A stretch of 64,000 nucleotides of DNA from an uncultured Erysipelotrichaceae bacterium (GCA_945877405.1 CAMCSA010000004.1:1-64000), one strand, 5' to 3'; counted from the stretch's first letter, positions 17,593-28,238 are shown. Numbers and translations are program-made. The notes: generated by a model not told the origin, from the sequence alone.

Positions 17593-19400
17593 TTGATCAG
17601 AAGCATATACGTAATTTTTGTATCATAGCCCATATCGACCATGGCAAATCCACATTGGCAGATCGTATTCTGGAAATGACGGAAACCGTTCAGCAGCGTG
17701 ACATGAAGACACAGCTTCTGGATGATATGGAACTGGAAAGAGAAAGAGGCATTACAATTAAACTCAATGCCGTACAGCTTTCCTATCACGCAAAAAATGG
17801 AGAAGAATATCTGTTTAACCTGATTGATACACCAGGTCATGTTGACTTCTCCTATGAAGTATCCAGATCTCTTGCGGCATGTGAAGGGGCAGTGCTTGTT
17901 GTGGACAGTACACAGGGGGTACAGGCACAGACATTAGCCAATACATATCTTGCTTTGGATAATAACCTGGAAATTATTCCTGTCATCAACAAGGTGGACA
18001 TGAATAATGCTCAGCCGGATCATACAAAGCAGGAAATTGAGGATATCATCGGACTTGACTGTTCTATGGCACCATTGATTTCCGCAAGAAGCGGTCTGAA
18101 TGTGGATCAGGTGCTTGAGCAGATTGTTGAAAACATACCTTGCCCAAGTGGTGATCCGGATGCACCATTACAGGCACTTGTCTTTGACTCCTTCTATGAT
18201 CCATATCGAGGTGTCATTGCATTAGTCAGAATCCGGGAAGGTTCCTTAAAAGTAGGAGATCATATCCGTTTTATGGAAACCGGTGCGGAATATGAAGTGC
18301 TGGAAGCCGGTATCCGCAATCCGAAAGAAGTCAGATTGAATGAACTGATGTGTGGGGATGTCGGATGGTTTGCAGCAAGCATAAAGGATATCCATGATGT
18401 CCTTGTTGGTGATACTGTTACAAATGTGGATCATCCTGCAGATGCACCACTGGAAGGTTATCGTAAGATGAATCCGATGGTTTACTGTGGTCTTTATCCA
18501 AGTGATGCAGCAAAATATCAGGATCTTCATGATGCTTTGGATAAACTGCAGTTAAACGATGCTTCCTTACAGTATGAGCCGGAAACATCACAGGCATTAG
18601 GATTTGGTTTCCGTTGTGGATTCCTTGGTTTATTACATATGGATGTCATTCAGGAAAGACTGGAAAGAGAATACAATCTTGACCTGATTGCCACAGCACC
18701 AAGTGTCATCTATCATGTCTATCTTTCTGATGGCACGATGCTGGAAATTGATAACCCTGCCAAGATGCCGGATGCATCCCGGATCAAACGGATTGAAGAG
18801 CCGTATGTTCGTGCTTCCATCATGGTTCCGGATGAATATATCGGAGCTGTCATGGAGTTATGTCAGAACAAACGTGGTATCTATAAGGATATGCAGATCC
18901 TGGATACAGGCAGAAATTCCATCATCTATGAGATGCCGTTATCGCAGATCATCTTTGATTTCTTTGATCGACTCAAGTCATGTTCCAAAGGCTATGCCTC
19001 TTTGGACTATGAACTGATCGGATACAGAGAAGAAGATCTCATCCGTATGGATATTCTGCTTAATGGAGAACCGGTCGATGCCTTATCCATTATTGTTCAC
19101 AGATCCGATGCCTACTATCGTGGATCTGCGATTACATCCCGCTTAAAGGAACTGCTTCCACGTCAGCAGTTTGAAATCCCTGTTCAGGCAGCAGTAGGAG
19201 GAAAAGTCATTGCCCGTACAAACATCAAGGCATTACGTAAGAATGTCCTTGCCAAGTGTTATGGTGGTGATATTTCCAGAAAGAAGAAGCTGCTGGAAAA
19301 ACAGAAAGAAGGAAAGAAGAGAATGAAGGCAGTAGGCTCAGTTGTCATTCCACAGGAAGCCTTCATGGCAGTTCTCTCAATGGATGATGACAAACACTGA
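17589..19400 (+). CDS. lepA: Elongation factor 4 (LepA)
   Basis: 603 aa, the standard length. It is a translational GTPase related to EF-G, implicated in ribosome back-translocation and 30S biogenesis. Domains: the G domain with [30 protein letters not shown] and NKVDM, domain II, an EF-G-like III and V, and the LepA-specific C-terminal domain ([20 protein letters not shown]). The start overlaps the fmt stop by ATGA. The hemW gene follows immediately, the classical lepA-hemW order of Firmicutes. Confidence 0.98.
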   Translation: MIDQKHIRNFCIIAHIDHGKSTLADRILEMTETVQQRDMKTQLLDDMELERERGITIKLNAVQLSYHAKNGEEYLFNLIDTPGHVDFSYEVSRSLAACEGAVLVVDSTQGVQAQTLANTYLALDNNLEIIPVINKVDMNNAQPDHTKQEIEDIIGLDCSMAPLISARSGLNVDQVLEQIVENIPCPSGDPDAPLQALVFDSFYDPYRGVIALVRIREGSLKVGDHIRFMETGAEYEVLEAGIRNPKEVRLNELMCGDVGWFAASIKDIHDVLVGDTVTNVDHPADAPLEGYRKMNPMVYCGLYPSDAAKYQDLHDALDKLQLNDASLQYEPETSQALGFGFRCGFLGLLHMDVIQERLEREYNLDLIATAPSVIYHVYLSDGTMLEIDNPAKMPDASRIKRIEEPYVRASIMVPDEYIGAVMELCQNKRGIYKDMQILDTGRNSIIYEMPLSQIIFDFFDRLKSCSKGYASLDYELIGYREEDLIRMDILLNGEPVDALSIIVHRSDAYYRGSAITSRLKELLPRQQFEIPVQAAVGGKVIARTNIKALRKNVLAKCYGGDISRKKKLLEKQKEGKKRMKAVGSVVIPQEAFMAVLSMDDDKH

Positions 19401-20490
19401 ACCATGCACACATCTGTACATCCATGTACCATTCTGTGCCCATATATGCAGTTATTGTGATTTTGTTCATATCATGTATCACAAAGAAACCGTTGAACAG
19501 TGGCTTTCTGCAATCCGCAAGGAAATGGAACATGCATGTATTCCGGATACCTTGGAAACCATCTATATCGGTGGGGGAACGCCAACAGCTTTGGAAGCGG
19601 AACAGCTGGATGATCTGTTATTTTTGATCGATCCATACGCAAAACACGTTCAGGAATATACGATTGAAATCAATCCGGAAACACTGGATGCAACAAAGGC
19701 AGCTGTGCTGAGAATACATGGTATCAATCGTGCTTCCATCGGGTTTCAAAGTTCCGATCATAATCTGCTTTCCTTAATGGGAAGAAATCATACGATGGAA
19801 ACCATGCATACATGCATGCATCTGTTAAGAAGGGTTGGGATTACAAACATCTCTTTGGATCTGATGTATTCTCTTCCTGGTCAATCGATGGCCCAGCTGC
19901 AGCAGTCACTCTTTGATGCATTATCCCTGAAACCGACTCATATGTCTCTGTATTCTCTGACCATTGAAGAAAACACTGTTTTTAAAAAGAAAGGATATGA
20001 GCATCTGGATGAAGACAGTGAGGCAGATATGTATGAATGGATTGTGGAAACATTGCATGCCAAAGGCTATCACCAGTATGAAGTATCCAACTTTGCTTTA
20101 GATGGTTACTGGTCCAGGCATAACATCGGTTATTGGCAATATGATGATTTCATTGGAATCGGAGCTGGAGCTTCCGGAAAGGAAAACGGCAGCCGCTATG
20201 ACCATGTTAGATCAGTTCAGGCCTATATCAAGGATCCATGTAACAGACAGCTGATACCATTAAGCATGGAAGATCAGATGTTTGAAAGTCTGATGATGGG
20301 AATCCGGATGAAAGAAGGAATGGATCTGGCTGTTTTTGAAAAACGGTTCGGGGAATCCTTTGAGCACCATTATGGAACCGTGTTAGCGGGAATGCTGGAA
20401 CAGGGATATATGGAAATTGTGGATGGCAGATTACGTGCCAGTGAAAAAGGTTATGAAATCATGAATTCCCTGCTGGTGGAATTCCTGTAA
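19387..20490 (+). CDS. hemW: Heme chaperone HemW (HemN-like radical SAM protein)
   Basis: The family normally begins a few residues before YIHVPFC, so ATG 19387 (or 19384), just inside the lepA end, is preferred; the product is about 367 aa. The radical SAM cluster motif is C17-AHI-C21-SY-C24, followed by IGGGTPTAL and ETLD. HemW homologues bind heme and insert it into target proteins; they were long misnamed coproporphyrinogen oxidase. No ribosome site is visible, so translation is probably coupled to lepA. The order lepA-hemW is conserved; hrcA-grpE-dnaK does not follow here. Confidence 0.88.
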   Translation: MTNTEPCTHLYIHVPFCAHICSYCDFVHIMYHKETVEQWLSAIRKEMEHACIPDTLETIYIGGGTPTALEAEQLDDLLFLIDPYAKHVQEYTIEINPETLDATKAAVLRIHGINRASIGFQSSDHNLLSLMGRNHTMETMHTCMHLLRRVGITNISLDLMYSLPGQSMAQLQQSLFDALSLKPTHMSLYSLTIEENTVFKKKGYEHLDEDSEADMYEWIVETLHAKGYHQYEVSNFALDGYWSRHNIGYWQYDDFIGIGAGASGKENGSRYDHVRSVQAYIKDPCNRQLIPLSMEDQMFESLMMGIRMKEGMDLAVFEKRFGESFEHHYGTVLAGMLEQGYMEIVDGRLRASEKGYEIMNSLLVEFL

Positions 20491-20512
20491 GAAACGGAAA
20501 GGAAGAAAAAAC

Positions 20513-20893
20513 ATGTCAAAACTCAAGAAATCCAATGTGAAAAAGAAAACCGGTCGAGCACTGGAACATCAGATGGCAATTGAAGCTGAGGAAGCAAGAA
20601 AAGCAGAAGAGCTTGAAAAAAAGAAGAAGCGCTCCCGTGATTTTACAAACAATACGATGGATGCGGTATTCCCGATCTATACGATGTTATGCGCTATTCT
20701 TGGCTTCCTGTTTGCACAGCTTGGTATCTTTTCTCTGATCGGTATTGTTCTTGGAATCATCGGTTTACGTCGCTACAAGGAAAAGAAAAAAGACAAGTTC
20801 TTTTATCTGACGCTTGTTTCCCTTGGTGTATGTATATTCTGTGGCGGTTACTGGATTATTGCGATCGGTTATATTATGATTCAGGGCTTGTAA
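20513..20893 (+). CDS. Hypothetical two-to-three-helix membrane protein
   Basis: 126 aa. The N-terminal 45 residues are highly charged and probably coiled (EEARKAEELEKKKKRSRD). The rest has about three membrane segments (IYTMLCAILGFLFAQLG, IFSLIGIVLGIIGL, LTLVSLGVCIFCGGYWIIAIGY). This is reminiscent of DUF4190-type small membrane proteins, but the family is not certain. GGAAAGGAAG precedes ATG 20513. It follows hemW by 22 bases and is probably the last gene of the fmt-lepA-hemW transcript. Function unknown. Confidence 0.6.
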   Translation: MSKLKKSNVKKKTGRALEHQMAIEAEEARKAEELEKKKKRSRDFTNNTMDAVFPIYTMLCAILGFLFAQLGIFSLIGIVLGIIGLRRYKEKKKDKFFYLTLVSLGVCIFCGGYWIIAIGYIMIQGL

Positions 20894-20916
20894 ACCACAC
20901 TTTGTGGTGTTAAAAT
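20888..20916 (+). promoter_or_regulatory. rpsO promoter
   Basis: TTGTAA, 17-base spacer, TAAAAT. The -35 overlaps the stop codon of the preceding gene. The leader runs about 75 bases to rpsO and could hold S15 autoregulation; I see no defined structure. Confidence 0.65.
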
Positions 20917-20996
20917 AATACAGCTTTCAGTCTGGGAAAAAACGGACCTCAACGTATTCCTCGGGCTGGATGACACAAAAAGAAAGAGGTAATGAA

Positions 20997-21263
20997 ATGT
21001 TAACAAAGGAAACAAAGGCTGAAATTGTACAGAAGTACGGCAGAAAAGAAGGCGACACAGGTTCTGCAGAAGTACAGGTTGCTCTTCTGACAGCACAGAT
21101 CAACGCATTAACAGAACACATGAAGGCTAACAAGAAGGACTATGCATCCAACCGTGGTCTTCTGAAGATGGTTGGTCGTAGAAGATCTCTTCTTGAACAC
21201 CTCAAGAATGAAGACATCAACCGTTACAGAACACTCGTTCAGTCACTGGGTCTGAGAAAGTAA
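20997..21263 (+). CDS. rpsO: 30S ribosomal protein S15
   Basis: 88 aa from ATG 20997 with AAAGAGG upstream; the longer ORF in the track is an in-frame extension. Signature sequences: the N-terminal [22 protein letters not shown] and [30 protein letters not shown]15 nucleates the 30S platform by binding a 16S three-way junction. In many bacteria rpsO is followed by pnp; here the ABC pair and GIY-YIG gene intervene before pnp at 25.8 kb. It is transcribed alone and closed by a strong terminator. Confidence 0.97.
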   Translation: MLTKETKAEIVQKYGRKEGDTGSAEVQVALLTAQINALTEHMKANKKDYASNRGLLKMVGRRRSLLEHLKNEDINRYRTLVQSLGLRK

Positions 21264-21280
21264 GCAATTACACATTCACA

Positions 21281-21311
21281 AAAATGTCGAAGAAACTCTT
21301 CGGCATTTTTA
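21281..21311 (+). terminator. Terminator after rpsO
   Basis: AAAAATGtCGAAGA...TCTTCGgCATTTTT stem with a 4-6 base loop, ending in a T-run. Confidence 0.85.
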
Positions 21312-21350
21312 GTTATGTCAATGTATAATAGTCGAAAGGAGCTTACTGTC

Positions 21351-22052
21351 ATGTCGTTTATTGAATTCAGAGATGTTACAAAGGATTACAGAATAGGGGA
21401 AGTTGTGATTCATGCACTCAGTGGTGTCAATTTTGCTCTGGAAAAAGGACAGTTTGTCATTATTGCCGGTGCTTCTGGTGCCGGTAAAAGTACCATTCTC
21501 AATATTCTTGGTGGGATGGATACATCAACTTCAGGCCATATTCTTGTAGATGGCAGACGAATCGATGATTTTAATGAAAAACAGCTGACGGATTACCGTC
21601 GATATGATATCGGCTTTGTGTTTCAGTTCTACAATCTGGTGCAGAATCTGACAGCACTGGAAAATGTCGAACTGGCAACTGAAATATGCAAAGATCCATT
21701 GGACCCGGCAACCGTATTACAGCAGGTCGGGCTGGAAGAAAGAATGCGTAATTTTCCATCACAGTTATCTGGTGGTGAACAGCAGAGAGTTGCCATCGCA
21801 AGAGCCCTGGCAAAAAACCCGAAACTGTTATTATGCGATGAACCAACTGGTGCGCTTGACTATGTTACCGGTAAGCAGATTCTCAAACTGTTACAGGATA
21901 CATGCAGAAAGACCGGTATGACCGTCATTGTTATCACACATAACCTTGCAATATGTCCGATGGGGGATCGTGTGATTAAAGTCAAAAGCGGAAAGATTGA
22001 ATCCGATGAGCTGAATGAACATCCACAGGATGTCAGCACGATCGAGTGGTAA
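21351..22052 (+). CDS. ABC transporter ATP-binding protein (MacB/LolD type)
   Basis: The start at ATG 21351 is preceded by CGAAAGGAG; 233 aa. Walker A is GASGAGKST, the signature is [15 protein letters not shown], Walker B is [12 protein letters not shown] and the H-loop is ITHN. It belongs to the class that energises FtsX-like permeases (MacB, LolCDE, BceA), which act by mechanotransmission and extract or export lipids, peptides or antibiotics. The permease follows 4 bases later. A perfect TATAAT lies at 21324. No two-component system is adjacent, so a Bce-type resistance module is not supported. Confidence 0.9.
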   Translation: MSFIEFRDVTKDYRIGEVVIHALSGVNFALEKGQFVIIAGASGAGKSTILNILGGMDTSTSGHILVDGRRIDDFNEKQLTDYRRYDIGFVFQFYNLVQNLTALENVELATEICKDPLDPATVLQQVGLEERMRNFPSQLSGGEQQRVAIARALAKNPKLLLCDEPTGALDYVTGKQILKLLQDTCRKTGMTVIVITHNLAICPMGDRVIKVKSGKIESDELNEHPQDVSTIEW

Positions 22053-22056
22053 GGCT

Positions 22057-25000
22057 ATGAATCAGACACGTAAGAAAGATATCCTGCGTCTGATCCGCAA
22101 TACAAGGGGCAGATTCTTTGCCTTATCTGCCATCATCGCCATCGGTGTCGCTTTTTTTGTCGGTGTATCCGGAGCCGGATACATGATGGGAAAAAATGTT
22201 GACCGATACATGGAAGAAACAGGATTCCGTGATATTGTCGTGTATTCCGATTATGGATTTGATGAAGAGGATGTATCGGCAATCTCGATGATCTCTGGTG
22301 TCAAGGCTGCGGAAGGATCACGGTTTGTCGATGCCTTTGCATCAGATGAAGAAACTTCAAGAATTGTCAGAATCCATGAATATGATGAAGAATCTCAGAT
22401 CAACCAGGTTGTATTAACAGAAGGCAGAATGCCGCGTAATAAAAATGAGGTTGTTGCGGAATATGGCACCAATCTGTTTTATCGTTATACCATCGGTTCA
22501 ACGGTGACCTTATCCCGTCCGGATGATGATCTGGATGAATATCTGAATGTGGATACGGTAACCATTGTAGGACTTGTAGATACGCCTGCCTATATCAATT
22601 CCACAAAAGAAACAAGCACACTATCCAACCAGTACATCAAAAGCTATCTGTATATTCCATCCGATGCCTTCAGCATTGATATCGACATGGAAGTCAATGT
22701 CATTACGGAAAAGGGAAGTTCTCTGTATGCTTTTGGTGATGCATATGAAGAATATGTATCTGAAATCCGGGATGATCTTTCCAACATCGGTATCGTTCAG
22801 GCACGACACAGAAGTGATTCCATCATTGAAGAAGCAGAAAAGGAATATGAAAAGGGACTTGCTGAATATGAAGAAGCCCTTGAAAAATACAATACGGGCA
22901 TTGAAGAAGGCAGGCAGAAGTTATCTGATGCCCAAAAGGAAATCACAGATGGGCAGTCTCAGATTGCATCCGGCAAGCAGAAGTTAATCGATTCGCAGAA
23001 TACCCTCAACAATGAATATGCCACAAATAAACAGAAGATTGCGGATGGACTGGTTGCATTGGATGCAGCCCAGAAACAACTGGACATGCAGAAGGCAAAT
23101 CTTGCAGAAGCGGATGCCTACATGCCGATGATTGAAGCGGCAGTGCAGTTTTATGATCTTCTGGATCTGCTGAGTAAAGATGAAACACTGCAGCAGGCAA
23201 TGGAAGCAAATGAGCAGATTGCACAGATGGTTGAAAACCTGAAGGCATTCGGAATTGAAATTGATACAGCACAGCTGATCAAAGATCTGCAAAATGCAAT
23301 CGAAAAACAGCTTGTTTCTATATTAAATAAAAATGGTGTGGAAGCCTCTACCTTATCGGATGTCAGAAATCTCATCACAACTTACAAAGATGGAAAGGTG
23401 CAGATTGAGCAAGGGCAGAAACAGATCGATGAAAACAGAACAGCACTGCAGCAGGCATCTGCTACCCTGGAGTCATCCATTTCGGATGGTCAGAAACAGA
23501 TTGATGCAGGCTGGCAGGAAATCAGAGACAATGAAGCAGCCCTGGTGAGTGGGCAAAGTGAAATTGATTCGGGTTGGCAGGAAATCAGCACGCAGGAAGC
23601 AGAAGGAAAACGGCAGCTGGATGAAGCAAAAGAAAAGCTTGATAAGGCAAGACAGGATATCGATGATATTGCGTCCAATACATGGACGGTTCTGGATCAT
23701 TCGATGAACTATGGCATTGCAACCTATACTGGTTCCATTGAACAAATGGAAGCCATCGGCAGTATATTTCCGGTATTCTTCTTCCTTGTATCTGCACTTG
23801 TGTGTCTGACAACCATGACACGCATGATTGATGAGGAAAGAGGACAGCTTGGTATCATGCGTGCCCTTGGCTATACGCAGATGCAGTGTGCGATGAAATA
23901 TCTGATCTATGCGGTATCCGCAACACTGATCGGATGTATCCTTGGTGCTGTGATCGGTACGCTGACTTTTCCGATCATCATCTATGAATGCTGGCGGATG
24001 TTGTATATTGAACCGCCACTACACATATATGTGCCTTGGACTCTGATTCTGCAGGCTACAGTATCCTTCCTGCTTGTCATGGCTGGTACGACATTATATG
24101 TCAGCCACAATTCCATGAAGGAAGTACCATCTCAGCTGATGCGTCCGGCAACCCCAAAGCTTGGCAAGAGTACCTTTATTGAAAAGATCGGTTTCATCTG
24201 GAATCATCTCTCCTTTACATGGAAGGTTACAATCCGTAATCTGATCCGCTATAAACGTCGTTTTATCATGACGGTGATCGGTGTTGGAGGCTGCTCGGCA
24301 TTACTTGTCATCGGTTTTGGGATCCGTGATTCCATTGATCAGATGGTAAAACTGCAATTCGATGATATTCTGCATTTTGTAGGTACGGCAACACTCAATA
24401 AAGATATTACTTCTTCACAGGAAAAACAGGTCATTGCGGAAACGGAAGCAATGGAAGAAGTAGATGAAGTCGTCTTTGCTTCTGGCTATTCTGGTATTGT
24501 CAGTTATGGTGATGAATCCATTACAACAAACATGCAGATCTTTGCAGATGATGCTGAGATTGCTAAGCTTTATGATCTGCGTACAAGAAAAGGGCATAAA
24601 CCGTTAAGCATATCTGAGGGTATTGTCATCTCGGAAAAGATGAGTGAAGATATGGGTGTTAGTGTTGGTGACAGTGTTACGATTGAATCAAAAGCAGGAG
24701 TCAGAAAGTCAGTGAACATATCCGGTATCTGTGAAATGTACATTGAAAACTATGCCTTCCTGTCAGCTGATACATATGAATCCTTATTTGGTGTAAAGCC
24801 TGTGGATAATACACTGTTTGTATTATGTAATGAAGACTCCATGGGTGTACAGAAGATGCTTGCATCCAACCCACATGTTAATTCCATATCCTTCATGGAT
24901 TCTCAGATTGACAGCTTTAATACAATGATCAAGGCACTGGATCTGATCATCATCGTTCTGATTGTTTCTTCGCTTGCTTTAGCATTTGTTGTACTTGGTA

Positions 25001-25338
25001 ATCTCATGAATATCAATATCTCGGAACGTCAGCGTGAGATTGCAACGCTGAAAGTGCTGGGATTTAGAAAAAAAGAAGTGCAGTCGTACATCTATAAGGA
25101 AAACAATGTTCTGACATTCTTTGGTGCCTTGTTTGGCTTACCGCTTGGTATTGCGTTGCATCATTGGATTATGAAAGACCTGCAGTTCTCCTATGTCATG
25201 TTCGGAGTGGATGTCATGCCGTTATCACTTTTCCTGTCTGTCATTCTGACGCTTGCCTTCGGTGTGATTGTCAATCAGCTGATGAAAAAGAAACTTTCAG
25301 CCATTGAAATGGTGGAAAGCCTGAAGAGTGTGGAATGA
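22057..25338 (+). CDS. FtsX-like ABC permease with large extracytoplasmic coiled coil
   Basis: 1093 aa from ATG 22057. The first membrane helix is at about residues 16-40 (GRFFALSAIIAIGVAFFVGV), followed by a MacB-like outer domain. A long coiled coil from about residue 265 to 555 has repeated Q-I-x-x-G-x-x-x-I/L spacing such as QIDAGWQEIRD. Two FtsX cores follow, each with three helices (around residues 565-690 and 970-1080). This layout fits large export or envelope-linked permeases of Firmicutes gut bacteria. It pairs with the upstream ATPase and overlaps the GIY-YIG gene by ATGA. The substrate is unknown. Confidence 0.85.
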   Translation: MNQTRKKDILRLIRNTRGRFFALSAIIAIGVAFFVGVSGAGYMMGKNVDRYMEETGFRDIVVYSDYGFDEEDVSAISMISGVKAAEGSRFVDAFASDEETSRIVRIHEYDEESQINQVVLTEGRMPRNKNEVVAEYGTNLFYRYTIGSTVTLSRPDDDLDEYLNVDTVTIVGLVDTPAYINSTKETSTLSNQYIKSYLYIPSDAFSIDIDMEVNVITEKGSSLYAFGDAYEEYVSEIRDDLSNIGIVQARHRSDSIIEEAEKEYEKGLAEYEEALEKYNTGIEEGRQKLSDAQKEITDGQSQIASGKQKLIDSQNTLNNEYATNKQKIADGLVALDAAQKQLDMQKANLAEADAYMPMIEAAVQFYDLLDLLSKDETLQQAMEANEQIAQMVENLKAFGIEIDTAQLIKDLQNAIEKQLVSILNKNGVEASTLSDVRNLITTYKDGKVQIEQGQKQIDENRTALQQASATLESSISDGQKQIDAGWQEIRDNEAALVSGQSEIDSGWQEISTQEAEGKRQLDEAKEKLDKARQDIDDIASNTWTVLDHSMNYGIATYTGSIEQMEAIGSIFPVFFFLVSALVCLTTMTRMIDEERGQLGIMRALGYTQMQCAMKYLIYAVSATLIGCILGAVIGTLTFPIIIYECWRMLYIEPPLHIYVPWTLILQATVSFLLVMAGTTLYVSHNSMKEVPSQLMRPATPKLGKSTFIEKIGFIWNHLSFTWKVTIRNLIRYKRRFIMTVIGVGGCSALLVIGFGIRDSIDQMVKLQFDDILHFVGTATLNKDITSSQEKQVIAETEAMEEVDEVVFASGYSGIVSYGDESITTNMQIFADDAEIAKLYDLRTRKGHKPLSISEGIVISEKMSEDMGVSVGDSVTIESKAGVRKSVNISGICEMYIENYAFLSADTYESLFGVKPVDNTLFVLCNEDSMGVQKMLASNPHVNSISFMDSQIDSFNTMIKALDLIIIVLIVSSLALAFVVLGNLMNINISERQREIATLKVLGFRKKEVQSYIYKENNVLTFFGALFGLPLGIALHHWIMKDLQFSYVMFGVDVMPLSLFLSVILTLAFGVIVNQLMKKKLSAIEMVESLKSVE

Positions 25339-25616
25339 ATCATACTTATATCATTGAATGTGAGGATGGGACATTGTATACAGGCTGGACAAACAATCTT
25401 GAAAAAAGATTTGAGGCACATTGTACAGGCAAAGGAGCAAAGTATACGAAAAGCCATAAACCAAAAGCCATCGTCTATGAAGAATCCTTCGATACAAAAG
25501 AGGCTGCCATGGCACGAGAGTATCAGATCAAACACATGTCACGAAAACAGAAACTTGATCTGATTGCCTCTTATCAGATATTGGAAGAAGCAGGTACAGA
25601 AGATGCAGGTCTTTGA
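25335..25616 (+). CDS. GIY-YIG domain protein (UPF0213/YhbQ type)
   Basis: 93 aa. A single GIY-YIG nuclease fold: HTYIIECEDGTLYTGWTNNLEKR carries the two tyrosine-bearing strands and the catalytic Arg, and YTKSHKPKAIVYEESF plus KEAAMAREYQIKHMSR complete the domain. These small stand-alone proteins are thought to act in DNA repair or as structure-specific nucleases (SLX1-like). The ATGA overlap with the ABC permease gene couples their translation, though a functional link is doubtful. Confidence 0.88.
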   Translation: MNHTYIIECEDGTLYTGWTNNLEKRFEAHCTGKGAKYTKSHKPKAIVYEESFDTKEAAMAREYQIKHMSRKQKLDLIASYQILEEAGTEDAGL

Positions 25617-25653
25617 AACGGGAACTTCCTGCATCATAAACAGATTTAATTAC

Positions 25654-25690
25654 AACATGGACTGTATGCACAGATCCATGTTTTTTCTGT
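25654..25690 (+). terminator. Terminator after ABC/GIY-YIG operon
   Basis: AACATGGA/TCCATGTT with a 13-base loop followed by TTTTCTGTTT. Confidence 0.75.
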
Positions 25691-25718
25691 TTGAATAGGG
25701 TTTCAATTGTGGTATAAT
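25691..25718 (+). promoter_or_regulatory. pnp promoter
   Basis: TTGAAT, 16-base spacer, TGGTATAAT (perfect -10 with TGn extension). The leader of about 55 bases precedes pnp. Confidence 0.75.
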
Positions 25719-25779
25719 CCCTATGTTTACGAAAATGTGAAATAGTGAGATATTTGGAAATAAAGGAAAAGTAGAAAAA

Positions 25780-28020
25780 ATGACAAAGTTTGAAAAAAGC
25801 TGGGAATTCCATGGCAGAACACTGACTGTGGAAAACGGCGAAATCGCAAAACAGGCAGGAGGATCCGTTGTTGTACGTTATAACGATACAGTGGTTCTCT
25901 CCACAGCTACAGCCTCCAATCAGGCAAAAGATACGGATTTCTTTCCGTTGACTGTTCTTTATAACGAAAAGATGTATGCAGCAGGTAAGATCCCTGGAGG
26001 ATTTCTGCGCAGAGAAGGCAGACCTAGTGAACATGCAACTCTGACAGCACGTCTGATCGACAGACCGATCCGTCCGTTATTTGCAGAAGGATTCCGTAAT
26101 GAAGTACAGATTGTCAATACGGTTCTTTCCTGTGATCCGGATGCAAGCAGCGAAATGGCATCCCTGTTTGGTTCATCCCTTGCATTATGTGTATCGGATA
26201 TTCCATTCAATGGTCCTGTTGCTGGGGTTGTCGTCGGTAAGGTTGATGGACAGCTTGTATGCAATCCATCTGTTGAGCAGCTCAAGCGTGCAACACTCAA
26301 CCTGACAGTAGCCGGTACAAAAAATGCAATCAACATGGTTGAAGCAGGTGCCAAGGAAGTCAGTGAAGAAGAAATGCTGGAAGCACTGCAGTTCGGTCAT
26401 GACTGCATTCGGGAACTGTGTGCAATTCAGGATGAAATCATCTGCGAATGTGCAAAGCAGAAGATGGAAGTCGTTCTGTATCAGATTGATCCGGCTATCA
26501 CATCCTATATTGATGAACATGGTGCACAGGCAATCAGAGAAGCTGTATCCATCAAGGGTAAGCTGGAACGCTATGGTAAGATTGACGAACTGACGGAACA
26601 GATGGTCAATGAAATCGGTGCCATGGAATATGAAAATGACGCAGCGCGTGACAAGGCAATGAAGCAGGCTCATGAATACTGCGTAGAAGTAGAAGCAGGT
26701 GAAGTCAGAAGACTGATTTCTGAAGACAAGGTAAGACCGGATGGAAGAGCTCTGGATGAATTACGTCCTTTGGATTCTCAGGTTGACCTGTTACCAAGAG
26801 TACATGGTTCAGCAATGTTCACACGTGGTGAAACACAGGTCATGTCCATTACAACACTTGGTCCATTATCTGATGCACAGATCATTGATGATCTGACAAC
26901 AGAAACAGAAAAGAGATTCATGCATCAGTACAACTTCCCACCATTCTCCGTTGGTGAAGTCGGCAGAATGGGAAGCCCAGGTAGAAGAGAAATCGGTCAT
27001 GGTGCCCTTGGTGAAAGAGCACTGGCACAGGTTCTCCCGACTGTAGAAGAATTCCCATATGCAATCCGTACATGTGCAGAAGTTCTCGAATCCAACGGTT
27101 CTTCTTCTCAGGCATCCATCTGTGCAGGTACAATGTCCTTAATGGCAGCCGGTGTTCCGATTAAGAAGATGGTAGCAGGTGTAGCGATGGGTCTGATCAC
27201 CGTTGGTGATACGTATTCCATTCTGACTGATATTCAGGGTATGGAAGACCACTATGGTGATATGGACTTTAAGGTTGCAGGTACAAGAGATGGTATCTGT
27301 GCTCTGCAGATGGATATCAAGGTAACAGGTATCTCCATGGATATCATGCGTGAAGCCCTGGCTCAGGCATACAAAGGCAGAATGCAGATCCTCGATAACA
27401 TGGAAACAGCAATCAGTGCACCAAGAGATCACCTGTCTCCATATGCACCGAAGTTTGAACGTCTTGTTATCCCGGTTGATAAGATCAGAATCGTCATCGG
27501 TAAGGGTGGCGAAACAATCGATAAGATCATTGCTGCATGCAATGACATCAAGATTGATATCGATGATGATGGAAACTGCGTACTGTACCACATGGATCAG
27601 GAAATGCTGGATCGTGCAAAGAACATGATTCTTGATCTGATTCGTGAAGCTAAGGTCGGCGAAGAATTCGATGCAACTGTTACAGAAGTACGTGAAAGCT
27701 TTGCTTTCGTCAATCTGTTCGGTTCTACAGATGGACTTCTGCATGTATCTCAGTTGAAATGGGAAAGAGTTGGTGACATCAAGGATGAAGTCCATGTCGG
27801 TGATGTTGTCCATGTCAAGGTCATTTCCATTGATGAAGGTGGAAAGATCAAGGTTTCCGCGAAGGAATGCATGCCGAAACCGGAAGGCTATACAGAACCA
27901 AAAAAGCCGATGCGTCCTCAGCATGGGGCAAAGGGAGACCGCTTTGAAAAGCGTGAACCTCGCCAGTCCGGCAATGTAGAAAAAAGAGTATTCCGTCGTA
28001 AGGAAGAACCACAGGAATAA
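25780..28020 (+). CDS. pnp: Polyribonucleotide nucleotidyltransferase (PNPase)
   Basis: 746 aa. It is a 3'-5' phosphorolytic exoribonuclease and part of RNA turnover. Two RNase PH domains are joined by a helical domain (GKIPGGFLRREGRPSEH in the first; FSVGEVGRMGSPGRREIGHGA in the catalytic second). Next come a KH domain (IVIGKGGETIDKII) and an S1 domain (VTEVRESFAFVNLFGSTDGLLHVS). The C-terminus ends in a basic tail. AAAGGAAAAG precedes ATG 25780. It has its own promoter and terminator. In many species pnp mRNA is autoregulated through its leader; no processing hairpin is evident here. Confidence 0.98.
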   Translation: MTKFEKSWEFHGRTLTVENGEIAKQAGGSVVVRYNDTVVLSTATASNQAKDTDFFPLTVLYNEKMYAAGKIPGGFLRREGRPSEHATLTARLIDRPIRPLFAEGFRNEVQIVNTVLSCDPDASSEMASLFGSSLALCVSDIPFNGPVAGVVVGKVDGQLVCNPSVEQLKRATLNLTVAGTKNAINMVEAGAKEVSEEEMLEALQFGHDCIRELCAIQDEIICECAKQKMEVVLYQIDPAITSYIDEHGAQAIREAVSIKGKLERYGKIDELTEQMVNEIGAMEYENDAARDKAMKQAHEYCVEVEAGEVRRLISEDKVRPDGRALDELRPLDSQVDLLPRVHGSAMFTRGETQVMSITTLGPLSDAQIIDDLTTETEKRFMHQYNFPPFSVGEVGRMGSPGRREIGHGALGERALAQVLPTVEEFPYAIRTCAEVLESNGSSSQASICAGTMSLMAAGVPIKKMVAGVAMGLITVGDTYSILTDIQGMEDHYGDMDFKVAGTRDGICALQMDIKVTGISMDIMREALAQAYKGRMQILDNMETAISAPRDHLSPYAPKFERLVIPVDKIRIVIGKGGETIDKIIAACNDIKIDIDDDGNCVLYHMDQEMLDRAKNMILDLIREAKVGEEFDATVTEVRESFAFVNLFGSTDGLLHVSQLKWERVGDIKDEVHVGDVVHVKVISIDEGGKIKVSAKECMPKPEGYTEPKKPMRPQHGAKGDRFEKREPRQSGNVEKRVFRRKEEPQE

Positions 28021-28032
28021 GTGATTAAATAC

Positions 28033-28059
28033 AGGAGATTCTGTTTGAATCTCCTTTTA
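28033..28059 (+). terminator. Terminator after pnp
   Basis: AGGAGATT/AATCTCCT with a 7-base loop, then TTTTAC. Confidence 0.8.
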
Positions 28060-28238
28060 CAATAGGAAAACAAACAGAATAATATGGTTTGTTTTCTGAA
28101 CATCTTACTGTTTCAGCTCACATGGAAATGTATGAATGTAACCAGTCCTGTACATTTTTTGTTACAACCGCAGACGGGGTGCATTTTCTGATCATGTGAA
28201 ACATGATAGAATAACAGCGTCATAAAGGAAGCAATGAT
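28060..28238. other. Intergenic region before trmB: hairpin and palindrome
   Basis: A 10-bp perfect stem GAAAACAAAC/GTTTGTTTTC lies at 28066-28096. At 28191-28207 a 7-3-7 palindrome ATCATGTgaaACATGAT abuts an extended -10 TGATAGAAT (28205-28212), a good operator position for the trmB transcript. The binding protein is unknown. Confidence 0.4.

Noticed and set aside
22850-23690. Repeats in the permease gene as a possible CRISPR or tandem DNA repeat
   Set aside because: The similarity is at protein level from coiled-coil heptads; the DNA units are irregular.
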